Below are positions 19,700-27,949 of a stretch of DNA of 34,378 nucleotides, piece by piece (position 1 is the first letter of the stretch; every line of letters begins with the position of its first letter). Source of the stretch: an uncultured Pelagibacteraceae bacterium (lineage in GTDB: Bacteria > Pseudomonadota > Alphaproteobacteria > Pelagibacterales > Pelagibacteraceae); the NCBI GenBank assembly GCA_902559935.1, contig CACEJN010000010.1, forward strand, positions 1-34,378, read 5' to 3'. The notes beneath the pieces were generated by a model. It was not told the DNA's origin, made no database searches, and was given only the letters and a program-made list of their open reading frames with translations. The position numbers and the translations under genes are program-made.

Positions 19700-21658
19700 T
19701 TGAGCAAACTATACAATGATTTAGCTAATTGCATTAGATTTTTATCAATTGATGCTGTTCAAAAAGCAAATTCAGGTCACCCAGGAATGCCAATGGGTAT
19801 GGCAGATGTTGCAACAGTGTTGTTCAAAAATTTTTTAAGATTTAATCCAAAGAATCCAGATTGGTTAAATAGAGATAGATTTGTTTTGTCTGCTGGTCAT
19901 GGTTCTATGCTTTTATATTCTTTGCTTTACCTAACCGGATATAAAAGCATATCAATTAATAATATTAAAAAATTTAGGCAGCTTAATTCTATTTGTGCTG
20001 GACATCCCGAATATCATCCAAAAACAGGTATTGAAACTACAACAGGTCCTCTTGGACAAGGTATATCTAATGCGGTTGGTTTTGCAATAGCTGAAGAAAT
20101 TTTAAAAAATAAATTAGGTAAAGATTTAATTAATCACAAAACTTATGTTTTAGCTGGAGATGGATGCTTAATGGAAGGAATAAGTCATGAAGCGATGAGT
20201 TTAGCGGGACATTTAAAACTTAAAAATTTAGTTATGCTATTTGATAACAATTCAATTTCAATTGACGGTCCAACAAATCTCGCGGTTTCAGATAATTTCA
20301 AAAAAAGATTTGAAGGATATAGTTGGGATTATATTTCTATCAACGGTCATAATGAAAAAGAAATTTTTAAAGCACTAAAAAAAGTTCAAAAAGCTAAAAA
20401 ACCTACTGTGATTTCTTGTAAAACAAAGATTGGATATGGTTCACCGAATAAATCAGGAAAAGCATCGTCCCATGGAAGTCCATTGGGAGTAGATGAAATC
20501 AAGCTTGTAAGAAAAGCCTTAAATTGGAAAACCAAACCTTTTGATATCCCTAATAAAATTTTAAATGAATGGAGAAAAATTGGCCAGAGAGGTGAAATTT
20601 TAGAAAAAAAATGGAACAAAGCATTAAAAAGAAAAAAAATAAAATTTAATCAAACTTTAAAAAATAACTTTACTACGGTGCTTAAGAAAGAAAAAGAGAA
20701 TGCAATAAAGGAGCCAAAAAGTTTAGCTACTAGAAAATGTTCAGAAATGACATTGAATGCATTAACAAAACAAAAAAATAATTTAATTGGTGGCTCTGCT
20801 GATTTAGCGGGATCAAATAATACAAAAACTAAAAACCATAAAATAATTAAACCTGGAGATTTTACTGGTGACTACATTCACTACGGAGTGAGAGAACACG
20901 CAATGAGTGGGGTTATGAATGGTATCGCACTTCACAGTAATCTAATTCCTTATGGAGGTACTTTTTTAATATTTTCTGATTATTGCAAACCTTCGATAAG
21001 ATTGTCTGCCTTAATGAAAAAAAGAGTCATTTATGTAATGACACATGACTCTATTGGGCTCGGAGAAGATGGCCCTACTCATCAACCTATAGAACAGCTT
21101 TCAGGCTTACGTGCTATACCTAACCTAAATGTATTCAGACCTGCAGATAGAATTGAAACTATCGAATGTTGGGAACATGCATTGAAAAGCTCAAAAACAC
21201 CTAGCGTGCTATCTTTAACAAGACAAAATTTAAATCCAGTAAGAAAAACATACTCAAATAAAAACTTATGCTCATTGGGAGCTTACGAAGTTTTTAGAAC
21301 TAATAAAAAAATTAATCTAACGATATTGGCAAGTGGATCTGAAGTTAATCTGGCAATAGAGGTTAGCCATAAATTAGCCAAAGATAAAATATATTCCAAA
21401 GTGATATCAATGCCTTGTATGGAACTTTTCGAATTACAATCAAAATCTTATAAAAATAAAATTTTAAAAGAAACGAAATTTAAAATATCAATTGAAGCTG
21501 GATCAAGTGATTATTGGAAAAAATATGTAGGTGATAACGGTATTACTTTTGGAATTGATGAATTCGGAAAAAGTGCGCCCTACAAAGATATTTATAAATA
21601 TTTTGGACTAGAGAGTACAAACATTAAAAATACTACTAAAAAATTAGTAAAAAAATAA
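19700..21658 (+). CDS. tkt: Transketolase (TTG start)
   Basis: RFLSIDAVQKANSGHPGMPMGMAD, GHGSMLLYSLLYL, GDGCLMEGISHEA, REHAMSGVMNGIALH; agga upstream of TTG. Confidence 0.97.
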   Translation: MSKLYNDLANCIRFLSIDAVQKANSGHPGMPMGMADVATVLFKNFLRFNPKNPDWLNRDRFVLSAGHGSMLLYSLLYLTGYKSISINNIKKFRQLNSICAGHPEYHPKTGIETTTGPLGQGISNAVGFAIAEEILKNKLGKDLINHKTYVLAGDGCLMEGISHEAMSLAGHLKLKNLVMLFDNNSISIDGPTNLAVSDNFKKRFEGYSWDYISINGHNEKEIFKALKKVQKAKKPTVISCKTKIGYGSPNKSGKASSHGSPLGVDEIKLVRKALNWKTKPFDIPNKILNEWRKIGQRGEILEKKWNKALKRKKIKFNQTLKNNFTTVLKKEKENAIKEPKSLATRKCSEMTLNALTKQKNNLIGGSADLAGSNNTKTKNHKIIKPGDFTGDYIHYGVREHAMSGVMNGIALHSNLIPYGGTFLIFSDYCKPSIRLSALMKKRVIYVMTHDSIGLGEDGPTHQPIEQLSGLRAIPNLNVFRPADRIETIECWEHALKSSKTPSVLSLTRQNLNPVRKTYSNKNLCSLGAYEVFRTNKKINLTILASGSEVNLAIEVSHKLAKDKIYSKVISMPCMELFELQSKSYKNKILKETKFKISIEAGSSDYWKKYVGDNGITFGIDEFGKSAPYKDIYKYFGLESTNIKNTTKKLVKK

Positions 21659-21659
21659 A

Positions 21660-22670
21660 ATGACAATAAAAGTTGGAATTAACGGAATGGGACGGATTGG
21701 TCGCATGGTTATTAGATCAATTATCGAAAGTAAAAATAAAAATTTAAAAATTAATCATATAAACAATAGGTCAAATTCAGAAACTACATCTAAATTAATC
21801 AAATACGATTCTATACATGGAAAATTAAATGCTGATTTAGATTTTGATCCAAATCATTTAATAATTAATAAAAATAAAATTACATTCTCTCAAGAAACAA
21901 AAATTGAAGATATTAATTGGAAAAAACATGATGTTGATTATGTTTTTGAATGTACTGGAAAATTTAATTCAAAAGAAAAACTTCTTGCTCATATAGAAAA
22001 TGGTGCAAAAAAAGTGATCGTTTCTGCTCCATGTAAAAATGCTGATAAAACAATAGTATTTGGTGTTAATGAAAATATAATTACTAAAGAAGATGAAATA
22101 ATATCTGCATCGTCATGCACCACCAATTGTTTAGCACCAGTAACCGGTGTTCTTGATGAAAATTTTGAAATTGAAAAAGGTTTTATGACTACCATACATG
22201 CATTTACTAGCGATCAGAGAATTTTAGATAATTCTCACAAAGATCCAAGAAGAGCAAGATCTGCGAGTCAATCAATAGTTCCTACCTCAACAGGAGCTTC
22301 GAAAGCTATAGGAGAAATAATACCAAACCTCAAAGGGAAACTAGAAGGTGTTGCAATGAGAGTGCCTACTCCTAATGTTTCTCTTGTTGAATTAGTATTT
22401 TGTACAAAAAAAAATATTAATATAAAAAAAATTAATGATGCCTTTGAACAAGCGTCAAAAAATAAATTAAAAAATATACTAGAAGTTACTCATGAAAAAT
22501 TAGTATCTATAGATTTTAATCATCATCCTGCTTCTGCAATTGTAGATGCTTCTTTAACAAATGTAGTTGGAAGTAATATGGGTAAAATATCAGCCTGGTA
22601 TGATAATGAATGGGGCTTTTCTAATAGAATGTGTGACTTGGCATTATATTTGCATAAAAACTTCAATTAA
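21660..22670 (+). CDS. gap: Glyceraldehyde-3-phosphate dehydrogenase, type I
   Basis: GINGMGRIGR, SASSCTTNCLAPV active site, WYDNEWGFSNR. Confidence 0.97.
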   Translation: MTIKVGINGMGRIGRMVIRSIIESKNKNLKINHINNRSNSETTSKLIKYDSIHGKLNADLDFDPNHLIINKNKITFSQETKIEDINWKKHDVDYVFECTGKFNSKEKLLAHIENGAKKVIVSAPCKNADKTIVFGVNENIITKEDEIISASSCTTNCLAPVTGVLDENFEIEKGFMTTIHAFTSDQRILDNSHKDPRRARSASQSIVPTSTGASKAIGEIIPNLKGKLEGVAMRVPTPNVSLVELVFCTKKNINIKKINDAFEQASKNKLKNILEVTHEKLVSIDFNHHPASAIVDASLTNVVGSNMGKISAWYDNEWGFSNRMCDLALYLHKNFN

Positions 22671-22674
22671 ATAT

Positions 22675-23847
22675 ATGAAAAAAATTGAGGAAGTCGCAAA
22701 TCTAAACAATAAGAGGGTTTTATTAAGACTTGACCTGAATGTGCCTTTAAAGGGGAGTGAAATCATAGATTCAACTAGAATTGACAAGATATTACCTACA
22801 TTGAGATTTTTAATTCAAAAGGATTGTAGGATAATTATTATTTCTCATATTGGAAGACCTGAAGGAAAAATTGATAAAAAGCTTTCTATGTTACCTGTGT
22901 GTAAATACCTGTCTCAAAAATTAAATGAAGAGGTGGAATTAATAGAAAAGCAAATATTTGATTTAGAGCCAAATATAATATTTAAAAATAGTAAAAACAG
23001 AATTTTGTTTTTAGAAAATATCAGATTTTATGAGCAAGAAGAAAAAAATAACGAGGGATTCGCAAAATTATTATCTGGTTTTGGAGATGTGTATATTAAT
23101 GACGCTTTTTCTTGTTCTCATAGAGCTCATGCTTCAATAGACAAAATAACAAAATTCATACCATCATACTGTGGAATTCAAATGCATAACGAAGTAAATG
23201 CATTAAAAAAAGTGACCTCGGATATTAAAAGACCAATTACTTGTATTATTGGAGGATCAAAAATTTCAACAAAAATAAATCTAATAAAAAACTTAATTCC
23301 AAAATTTGAAAATTTAGTAATAGTTGGTGGCATGGCTAATAATATTTTAAAATATAAAGGCTTTAATATAGGAAATTCAATTAATGAAAAAAATTGTGAT
23401 GAAATAGTTAGCCAAATTTTTTCTCTTTCAGAGGAGAATAACTGTAATCTAGTTTTTCCTTCAGATGTTGCTGTTGGCAAAAAACTAGAGGATAAAGCTA
23501 AAATAAAAAATTTATCTAACTTGCAAGATGATGATATAATTCTTGATATAGGTCCAGAAACAGTAAACTCAATCAATTACTTGTTGCAAAATAGTAAAAC
23601 AGTATTGTGGAATGGGCCAGCTGGCTACTTTGAAAACCCCAATTTTTCTATAGGAAGTAAAAAAATTGCAAAAAAAATTGTAGAATTAGGAAATGATATT
23701 TTTTCTGTAGCAGGTGGTGGAGATACGATTGCGGTATTGAATAAAGTAAATGCATTTGAGAAATTTAATTTTGTTTCAACTGCTGGTGGTGCTTTTCTAG
23801 AGTATCTTGAAGGTAAAGAAATTCCTGGTATAAGAGCTCTCAATTAA
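22675..23847 (+). CDS. pgk: Phosphoglycerate kinase (start revised from 22567 to 22675)
   Basis: RVLLRLDLNVPL, SHIGRPEGK, SVAGGGDTIAVLN. The track N-terminus 22567-22674 overlaps gap; ATG 22675 begins MKKIEEVANLNNKRVLLRLDLNVPL. Confidence 0.95.
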   Translation: MKKIEEVANLNNKRVLLRLDLNVPLKGSEIIDSTRIDKILPTLRFLIQKDCRIIIISHIGRPEGKIDKKLSMLPVCKYLSQKLNEEVELIEKQIFDLEPNIIFKNSKNRILFLENIRFYEQEEKNNEGFAKLLSGFGDVYINDAFSCSHRAHASIDKITKFIPSYCGIQMHNEVNALKKVTSDIKRPITCIIGGSKISTKINLIKNLIPKFENLVIVGGMANNILKYKGFNIGNSINEKNCDEIVSQIFSLSEENNCNLVFPSDVAVGKKLEDKAKIKNLSNLQDDDIILDIGPETVNSINYLLQNSKTVLWNGPAGYFENPNFSIGSKKIAKKIVELGNDIFSVAGGGDTIAVLNKVNAFEKFNFVSTAGGAFLEYLEGKEIPGIRALN

Positions 23848-24857
23848 TGACTGAATTAAACAAAATAGCCCATAAAATTTTAGAAAATGGAAAAGGTATT
23901 TTGGCTGCTGATGAAAGCACAGCTACCATGACCAAAAGATTAGAAAGTGTAAATGTTGAGTCAAATGTTGAAAACAGAATTTTATTTAGAGAAAGTTTAT
24001 TTTCCTCAAAAGGAATGAGTAAATTTATTGGCGGAGTTATATTATATGATGAAACAATTAAACAAAAAACCAGTGATGGCAAGAAAGTTACAGAACTTTT
24101 AGCTGAAATGGGTTCAATACCTGGTATAAAAGTTGATACAGGAGCAAAACAACTTGCTGGAAGTCTTGATGAAAAAATTACTGAGGGACTCGACGGTTTA
24201 AGAGAGAGATTAAAAGAATATTCAAAATTAGGTGCAAAATTTACAAAATGGAGAGGTGTTTATAACATTTCAGAAAAATATCCAAGCAAGCTTTCAATAA
24301 ACTCGAATGCACATGCTTTAGCAAGGTATGCTGCTTTAGTACAAGAGTGTAAAATGGTTCCGATAGTTGAGCCTGAAGTTTTGATGGATGGAGATCATTC
24401 AGCTAAAAATTGTTTTATAAAAACATCGGAAGTAATAAAAAAATGTTTTGATGAATTAAGATTACATAATGTAGATCTAACTGGTGTAATATTAAAGCCA
24501 AATATGATACTTGCTGGGAACAATTCAAAAAATCAAATATCAAATGAAGAAACAGCTAAACTTACTGTTAAGTGTTTAAAAGAATCTGTACCTGTTGAAG
24601 TTCCTGGCATTGCTTTTTTATCGGGAGGTCAAACAGAAGTTCAAGCTACAGAAAATTTAAATCTCATAAATAAATATAATGATACAAATTTCGTAATGTC
24701 TTACTCTTATGGCAGAGCTCTTCAACAAAGCGCTTTAAAACATTGGGCTAAAAATACTAAAGATATTAATGGCACTCAAGCAGTGTTTGATCATAGAGCA
24801 AGAATGTGCAGTTTAGCTGCTCAAGGAAAATGGGCTAGCGAACTTGAGAATAAGTAA
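23847..24857 (+). CDS. Fructose-bisphosphate aldolase, class I
   Basis: GKGILAADESTATMTKRL, KFTKWRGVYNI, VEPEVLMDGDHS, FLSGGQTEVQATENLNLIN, SYSYGRALQQSALKHW: class I aldolase. Confidence 0.95.
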   Translation: MTELNKIAHKILENGKGILAADESTATMTKRLESVNVESNVENRILFRESLFSSKGMSKFIGGVILYDETIKQKTSDGKKVTELLAEMGSIPGIKVDTGAKQLAGSLDEKITEGLDGLRERLKEYSKLGAKFTKWRGVYNISEKYPSKLSINSNAHALARYAALVQECKMVPIVEPEVLMDGDHSAKNCFIKTSEVIKKCFDELRLHNVDLTGVILKPNMILAGNNSKNQISNEETAKLTVKCLKESVPVEVPGIAFLSGGQTEVQATENLNLINKYNDTNFVMSYSYGRALQQSALKHWAKNTKDINGTQAVFDHRARMCSLAAQGKWASELENK

Positions 24858-25458
24858 AAAAAAATTTATTTACCTCATCTCACCAAATAAAATACCCAAA
24901 CTTTTTTATAGAAATTTAGATTTGATTTTAAAAACTGGAAAAGTTGGTTTATTTCAGTTAAGACTTAAATACTACTCATCCAAAAAAAAAAATCACATAG
25001 GAAGAAAAATTAAAGAAATATGCAAAAAAAATAAAGTCATTTTTTTAATTAACGATGATCCATTCCTTGCATCAAAGCTTGATGCTGATGGTTGTCACCT
25101 TGGTCAAAAAGATATGAATATTAAAAAAGCTAGAAAAATAGTGGGAAATAAAATTATAGGAATTACTTGTCACAATTCATTTAGTTTAGCAAAAAAAGCA
25201 GTTAAAAATGGAGCAAACTATCTAGCTTTTGGTGCATTTTATTACTCAAAAACTAAAAAAACAAAATATATTGCTAGATTAAAAATTTTACAAAGAGTAA
25301 AGAAATTTACCAAAACTCCAATAGTAGCAATTGGTGGAATAAATTCTAAAAATTATAAAAAACTGTTATTGAACAATGCTAATTTTTTGGCTATCTCAAG
25401 CTACATTTGGAAAAATAAAAATTATAAACCGTTACAAGCTATAGAAAAAATTAAATGA
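24844..25458 (+). CDS. Thiamine-phosphate synthase-like (ThiE/TenI family), divergent; TTG start
   Basis: VGLFQLRLKYYSSKK, LINDDPFLASKLDADGCHLGQKDM, IGITCHNS, PIVAIGGINSKN resemble ThiE; the phosphate-loop region (AFGAFYYSKTKK) deviates from GPIF.T.TK. Confidence 0.8.
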   Translation: MRISKKKFIYLISPNKIPKLFYRNLDLILKTGKVGLFQLRLKYYSSKKKNHIGRKIKEICKKNKVIFLINDDPFLASKLDADGCHLGQKDMNIKKARKIVGNKIIGITCHNSFSLAKKAVKNGANYLAFGAFYYSKTKKTKYIARLKILQRVKKFTKTPIVAIGGINSKNYKKLLLNNANFLAISSYIWKNKNYKPLQAIEKIK

Positions 25459-26015
25459 AAATAAATGCTGGTGAAATTAGAGTAGGAATGCTCATAGAAT
25501 ATAAAAACGATCTATGGCAAGTCCTCAAAACTCAACATGTAAAACCAGGTAAAGGTGGTGCTTTTGCACAAGTTGAAATGAAAAGTTTTGGCAAAAGTAC
25601 AAAATTAAATGAAAGATTCAGATCAAACGAAACTGTAGAGAAAGCGTCTTTGGATGAAAAAAATTTCAATTTTCTTTATGAAGATGAAAATAAATATTTT
25701 TTTATGGAACCTAAAACTTTTGAGCAAATTGAATTAAAAAAAGAAATTGTAGGAGAAAAAGGTAAATTATTAATAGAAAATCTTGAAGTTAAAGTAAGTT
25801 TTTACAACGAAAATCCAATTACGGTTGAACTTCCTAATCAAGTAAAATGCAAAATAAAAGCTACTGATGTAGCGTTAAAAGGACAAACTGTATCCTCGTC
25901 ATATAAACCGGCAACTCTCGTTAATGGATTAAATATTCAAGTACCACCTTTTATTGAGTCGGGTGACGAAGTTATAGTTGATACTAGAAACTTAGAATAC
26001 GTTAAAAAAATATAA
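25455..26015 (+). CDS. efp: Elongation factor P
   Basis: MKINAGEIRVGMLIEYKNDLWQVLKTQHVKPGKGGAFAQVEMK; TYKPA-like C-terminus VPPFIESGDEVIVDTRNLEYVKK. Confidence 0.97.
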   Translation: MKINAGEIRVGMLIEYKNDLWQVLKTQHVKPGKGGAFAQVEMKSFGKSTKLNERFRSNETVEKASLDEKNFNFLYEDENKYFFMEPKTFEQIELKKEIVGEKGKLLIENLEVKVSFYNENPITVELPNQVKCKIKATDVALKGQTVSSSYKPATLVNGLNIQVPPFIESGDEVIVDTRNLEYVKKI

Positions 26016-26019
26016 AAAC

Positions 26020-26760
26020 ATGATCTCTATTTCCTCAAATTTAAACTTAATGATTAGGGCTGTAGAAAAAGCATCAAAATCAGTGATAAGAGATTTTGGA
26101 GAAATAGAAAAATTACAAGTATCAAAAAAAGGTCCTCGTGATTTTGTAACTAAAACTGATAAAAATGTTGAAAAAATTTTAATTGAAGAACTATCAAAAG
26201 CAAAAAAAAACTATTCTTTTCTTTCTGAAGAAGTTGGTGAAATAAATAATAAAGATAAAAAAAATATTTGGATTATAGATCCAATTGATGGTACCAATAA
26301 TTTTCTTCATGGCATACCCCACTTTGCAATCTGTATTGCTCTTCAATCAGACAAAGAAATTGTTAGCAGTCTAATATTTGATCCAATTAAAGATGAAATG
26401 TTTTTTGCTGAAAAAAATAAAGGTGTGTTTTTAAATAATCACAGACTAAGAGTTTCAAAAAAAAATACATTAGATGATTGCCTGTTTTCAAGTAACCAAG
26501 AAGGAATAAAATTTAGTACCTTAAATATGAGATGTAGTGGCTGTTCAGCCTTAGATCTGGCTTATGTAGCCTCAGGAAGATTAGATGGCTTTTTCCAAAA
26601 CAAGTTAAATATTTGGGACGTGGCAGCTGGTTCTTTAATGGTTAAAGAAGCAGGCGGAATTGTTAATGATATAAAAAAATTTAACAATAATAATATCAAT
26701 ATCAGGGCCTCAAGTAGCTCCATAAGTGAAAAAATGCTTAAAAATTTAATTAACTTTTAA
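26020..26760 (+). CDS. Inositol monophosphatase family protein (SuhB-like)
   Basis: DFVTKTDKNVEK, FLSEEVGE, WIIDPIDGTNNFLHGIPHFAICIAL, NIWDVAAGSLMVKEAGG. Confidence 0.94.
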   Translation: MISISSNLNLMIRAVEKASKSVIRDFGEIEKLQVSKKGPRDFVTKTDKNVEKILIEELSKAKKNYSFLSEEVGEINNKDKKNIWIIDPIDGTNNFLHGIPHFAICIALQSDKEIVSSLIFDPIKDEMFFAEKNKGVFLNNHRLRVSKKNTLDDCLFSSNQEGIKFSTLNMRCSGCSALDLAYVASGRLDGFFQNKLNIWDVAAGSLMVKEAGGIVNDIKKFNNNNINIRASSSSISEKMLKNLINF

Positions 26761-26788
26761 TTGTGTTCTAAAATTCTTTTGCTATAAG
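26761..26788 (+). promoter_or_regulatory. Candidate promoter for rpmE
   Basis: TTGTGT-N16-TATAAG right after the suhB-like stop; the hexamer ends 7 nt before the rpmE ATG. Confidence 0.4.
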
Positions 26789-26795
26789 ACACGTT

Positions 26796-27026
26796 ATGAA
26801 AAAAAACATACATCCAAACTATCACTCAATTAAAGTTGAAATGACTGATGGTACACAATTTGAAACTAAATCAACTTGGGGAACTGAGGGAGATGTATTA
26901 AAACTAGAAATTGATCCAAAATCACATGCTGCTTGGACAGGTGGAAAACAAAAATTAATGGATAAGGGTCGAATAAGTAAATTTAATAAAAAATTCCAGA
27001 ATTTTAAATCAGAAAAGAAAAATTAA
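26796..27026 (+). CDS. rpmE: 50S ribosomal protein L31
   Basis: [29 protein letters not shown]...[33 protein letters not shown]. Confidence 0.96.
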   Translation: MKKNIHPNYHSIKVEMTDGTQFETKSTWGTEGDVLKLEIDPKSHAAWTGGKQKLMDKGRISKFNKKFQNFKSEKKN

Positions 27027-27605
27027 ATGTCAAATGTGCCTTTAATGCCAATGGCAACCGCTGTTTGGTTAATAGAGAATACTACCTTAACTTTTAAACA
27101 GATTGCTAATTTTTGTAATATGCATGAAGTTGAAATACAAGGTATTGCTGACGGTGAAGTAGCTAAAGAAATAAAAGCTTATAATCCAATTATCTCTGGT
27201 CAGTTATCAAGAGAAGAAATTGATTTATCATCAAAAGATGAAAATAGACCGCTAAAAATAAAAAATACAGATATCGAAATCTCAAACAGTGAAAAGAAAA
27301 TTAAAAAATATATACCTCTGTCAAAAAGGCAAGATAAACCGGATTCAGCTCTATGGCTTTTAAAAAACCACAACACTCTTAAAGATTCACAAATTGCAAA
27401 ATTAGTTGGGATTACCAAAAACTCTGTTACATCAATAAGAAATAAAAGTTATTGGAATTATAACAATCTCAATCCAAAAGATCCTGTGGCACTAAATTTA
27501 TTTAGCCAAAAAGAATTACTAGATGCTTTGGAAAAAGCTGAGAGGAGAATAAAAAGAGAAAAAAAACAAAAAGAAAAAGCCAAGCAAACAGAAAATGTTA
27601 CTTAA
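27027..27605 (+). CDS. DUF1013 / TrcR-like cell cycle transcriptional regulator
   Basis: MPMATAVWLIENTTLTFKQIANFCNMHEVEIQGIADGEVA...NPIISGQLSREEI and a second helix-turn-helix-like segment SALWLLKNHNTLKDSQIAKLVGITKNSVTSIRNKSYWN. Confidence 0.88.
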   Translation: MSNVPLMPMATAVWLIENTTLTFKQIANFCNMHEVEIQGIADGEVAKEIKAYNPIISGQLSREEIDLSSKDENRPLKIKNTDIEISNSEKKIKKYIPLSKRQDKPDSALWLLKNHNTLKDSQIAKLVGITKNSVTSIRNKSYWNYNNLNPKDPVALNLFSQKELLDALEKAERRIKREKKQKEKAKQTENVT

Positions 27606-27673
27606 TGAATAAAATCAATGGACATAAAATTATAAAAGTGATAATTAAGCATTTTTTTGGAGGTAGTTATTAA
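27605..27673 (+). other. Candidate 22-codon upstream ORF between the TrcR-like gene and rpsU
   Basis: ATG at 27605 overlaps the upstream stop (TAATG); reads MNKINGHKIIKVIIKHFFGGSY*; its TAA (27671-27673) overlaps the candidate rpsU ATT start (27669-27671). Confidence 0.4.
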
Positions 27674-27863
27674 AATCGAAGTAAAAGACAACAACGTAGA
27701 ACAAGCACTGAGAGTTTTAAAAAGAAAACTCCAGAGAGATGGGTTTTTTAAAGTAATAAAACTAAAGAATACTTATGAAAAACCATCTGAAAAGAAAAAA
27801 AGAATTCTTCAAGAAAATATTAAAAGAGTAAAAAAATTAAACAAACTTAAGAATAGAATTTAA
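27669..27863 (+). CDS. rpsU: 30S ribosomal protein S21, candidate ATT start (track start 27657 TTG)
   Basis: (M)KIEVKDNNVEQALRVLKRKLQRDGFFK matches S21; GGAGG at 27659-27663 sits 5 nt before ATT 27669. The track's TTG at 27657 overlaps that GGAGG. Confidence 0.85.
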   Translation: MKIEVKDNNVEQALRVLKRKLQRDGFFKVIKLKNTYEKPSEKKKRILQENIKRVKKLNKLKNRI

Positions 27864-27869
27864 GTATAC

Positions 27870-27946
<77 letters not shown>

Positions 27947-27949
27947 ATC

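Noticed and set aside
22567-22674. 36-residue N-terminal extension of Pgk in the ORF track
   Set aside because: Overlaps the gap gene out of frame; ATG 22675 gives the normal Pgk N-terminus.
23178-23576. 132-aa ORF antisense to pgk
   Set aside because: Opposite a clear pgk frame; no motif. Shadow ORF, as are 1200..1535, 17220..17579, 12507..12776, 5907..6134 and similar.
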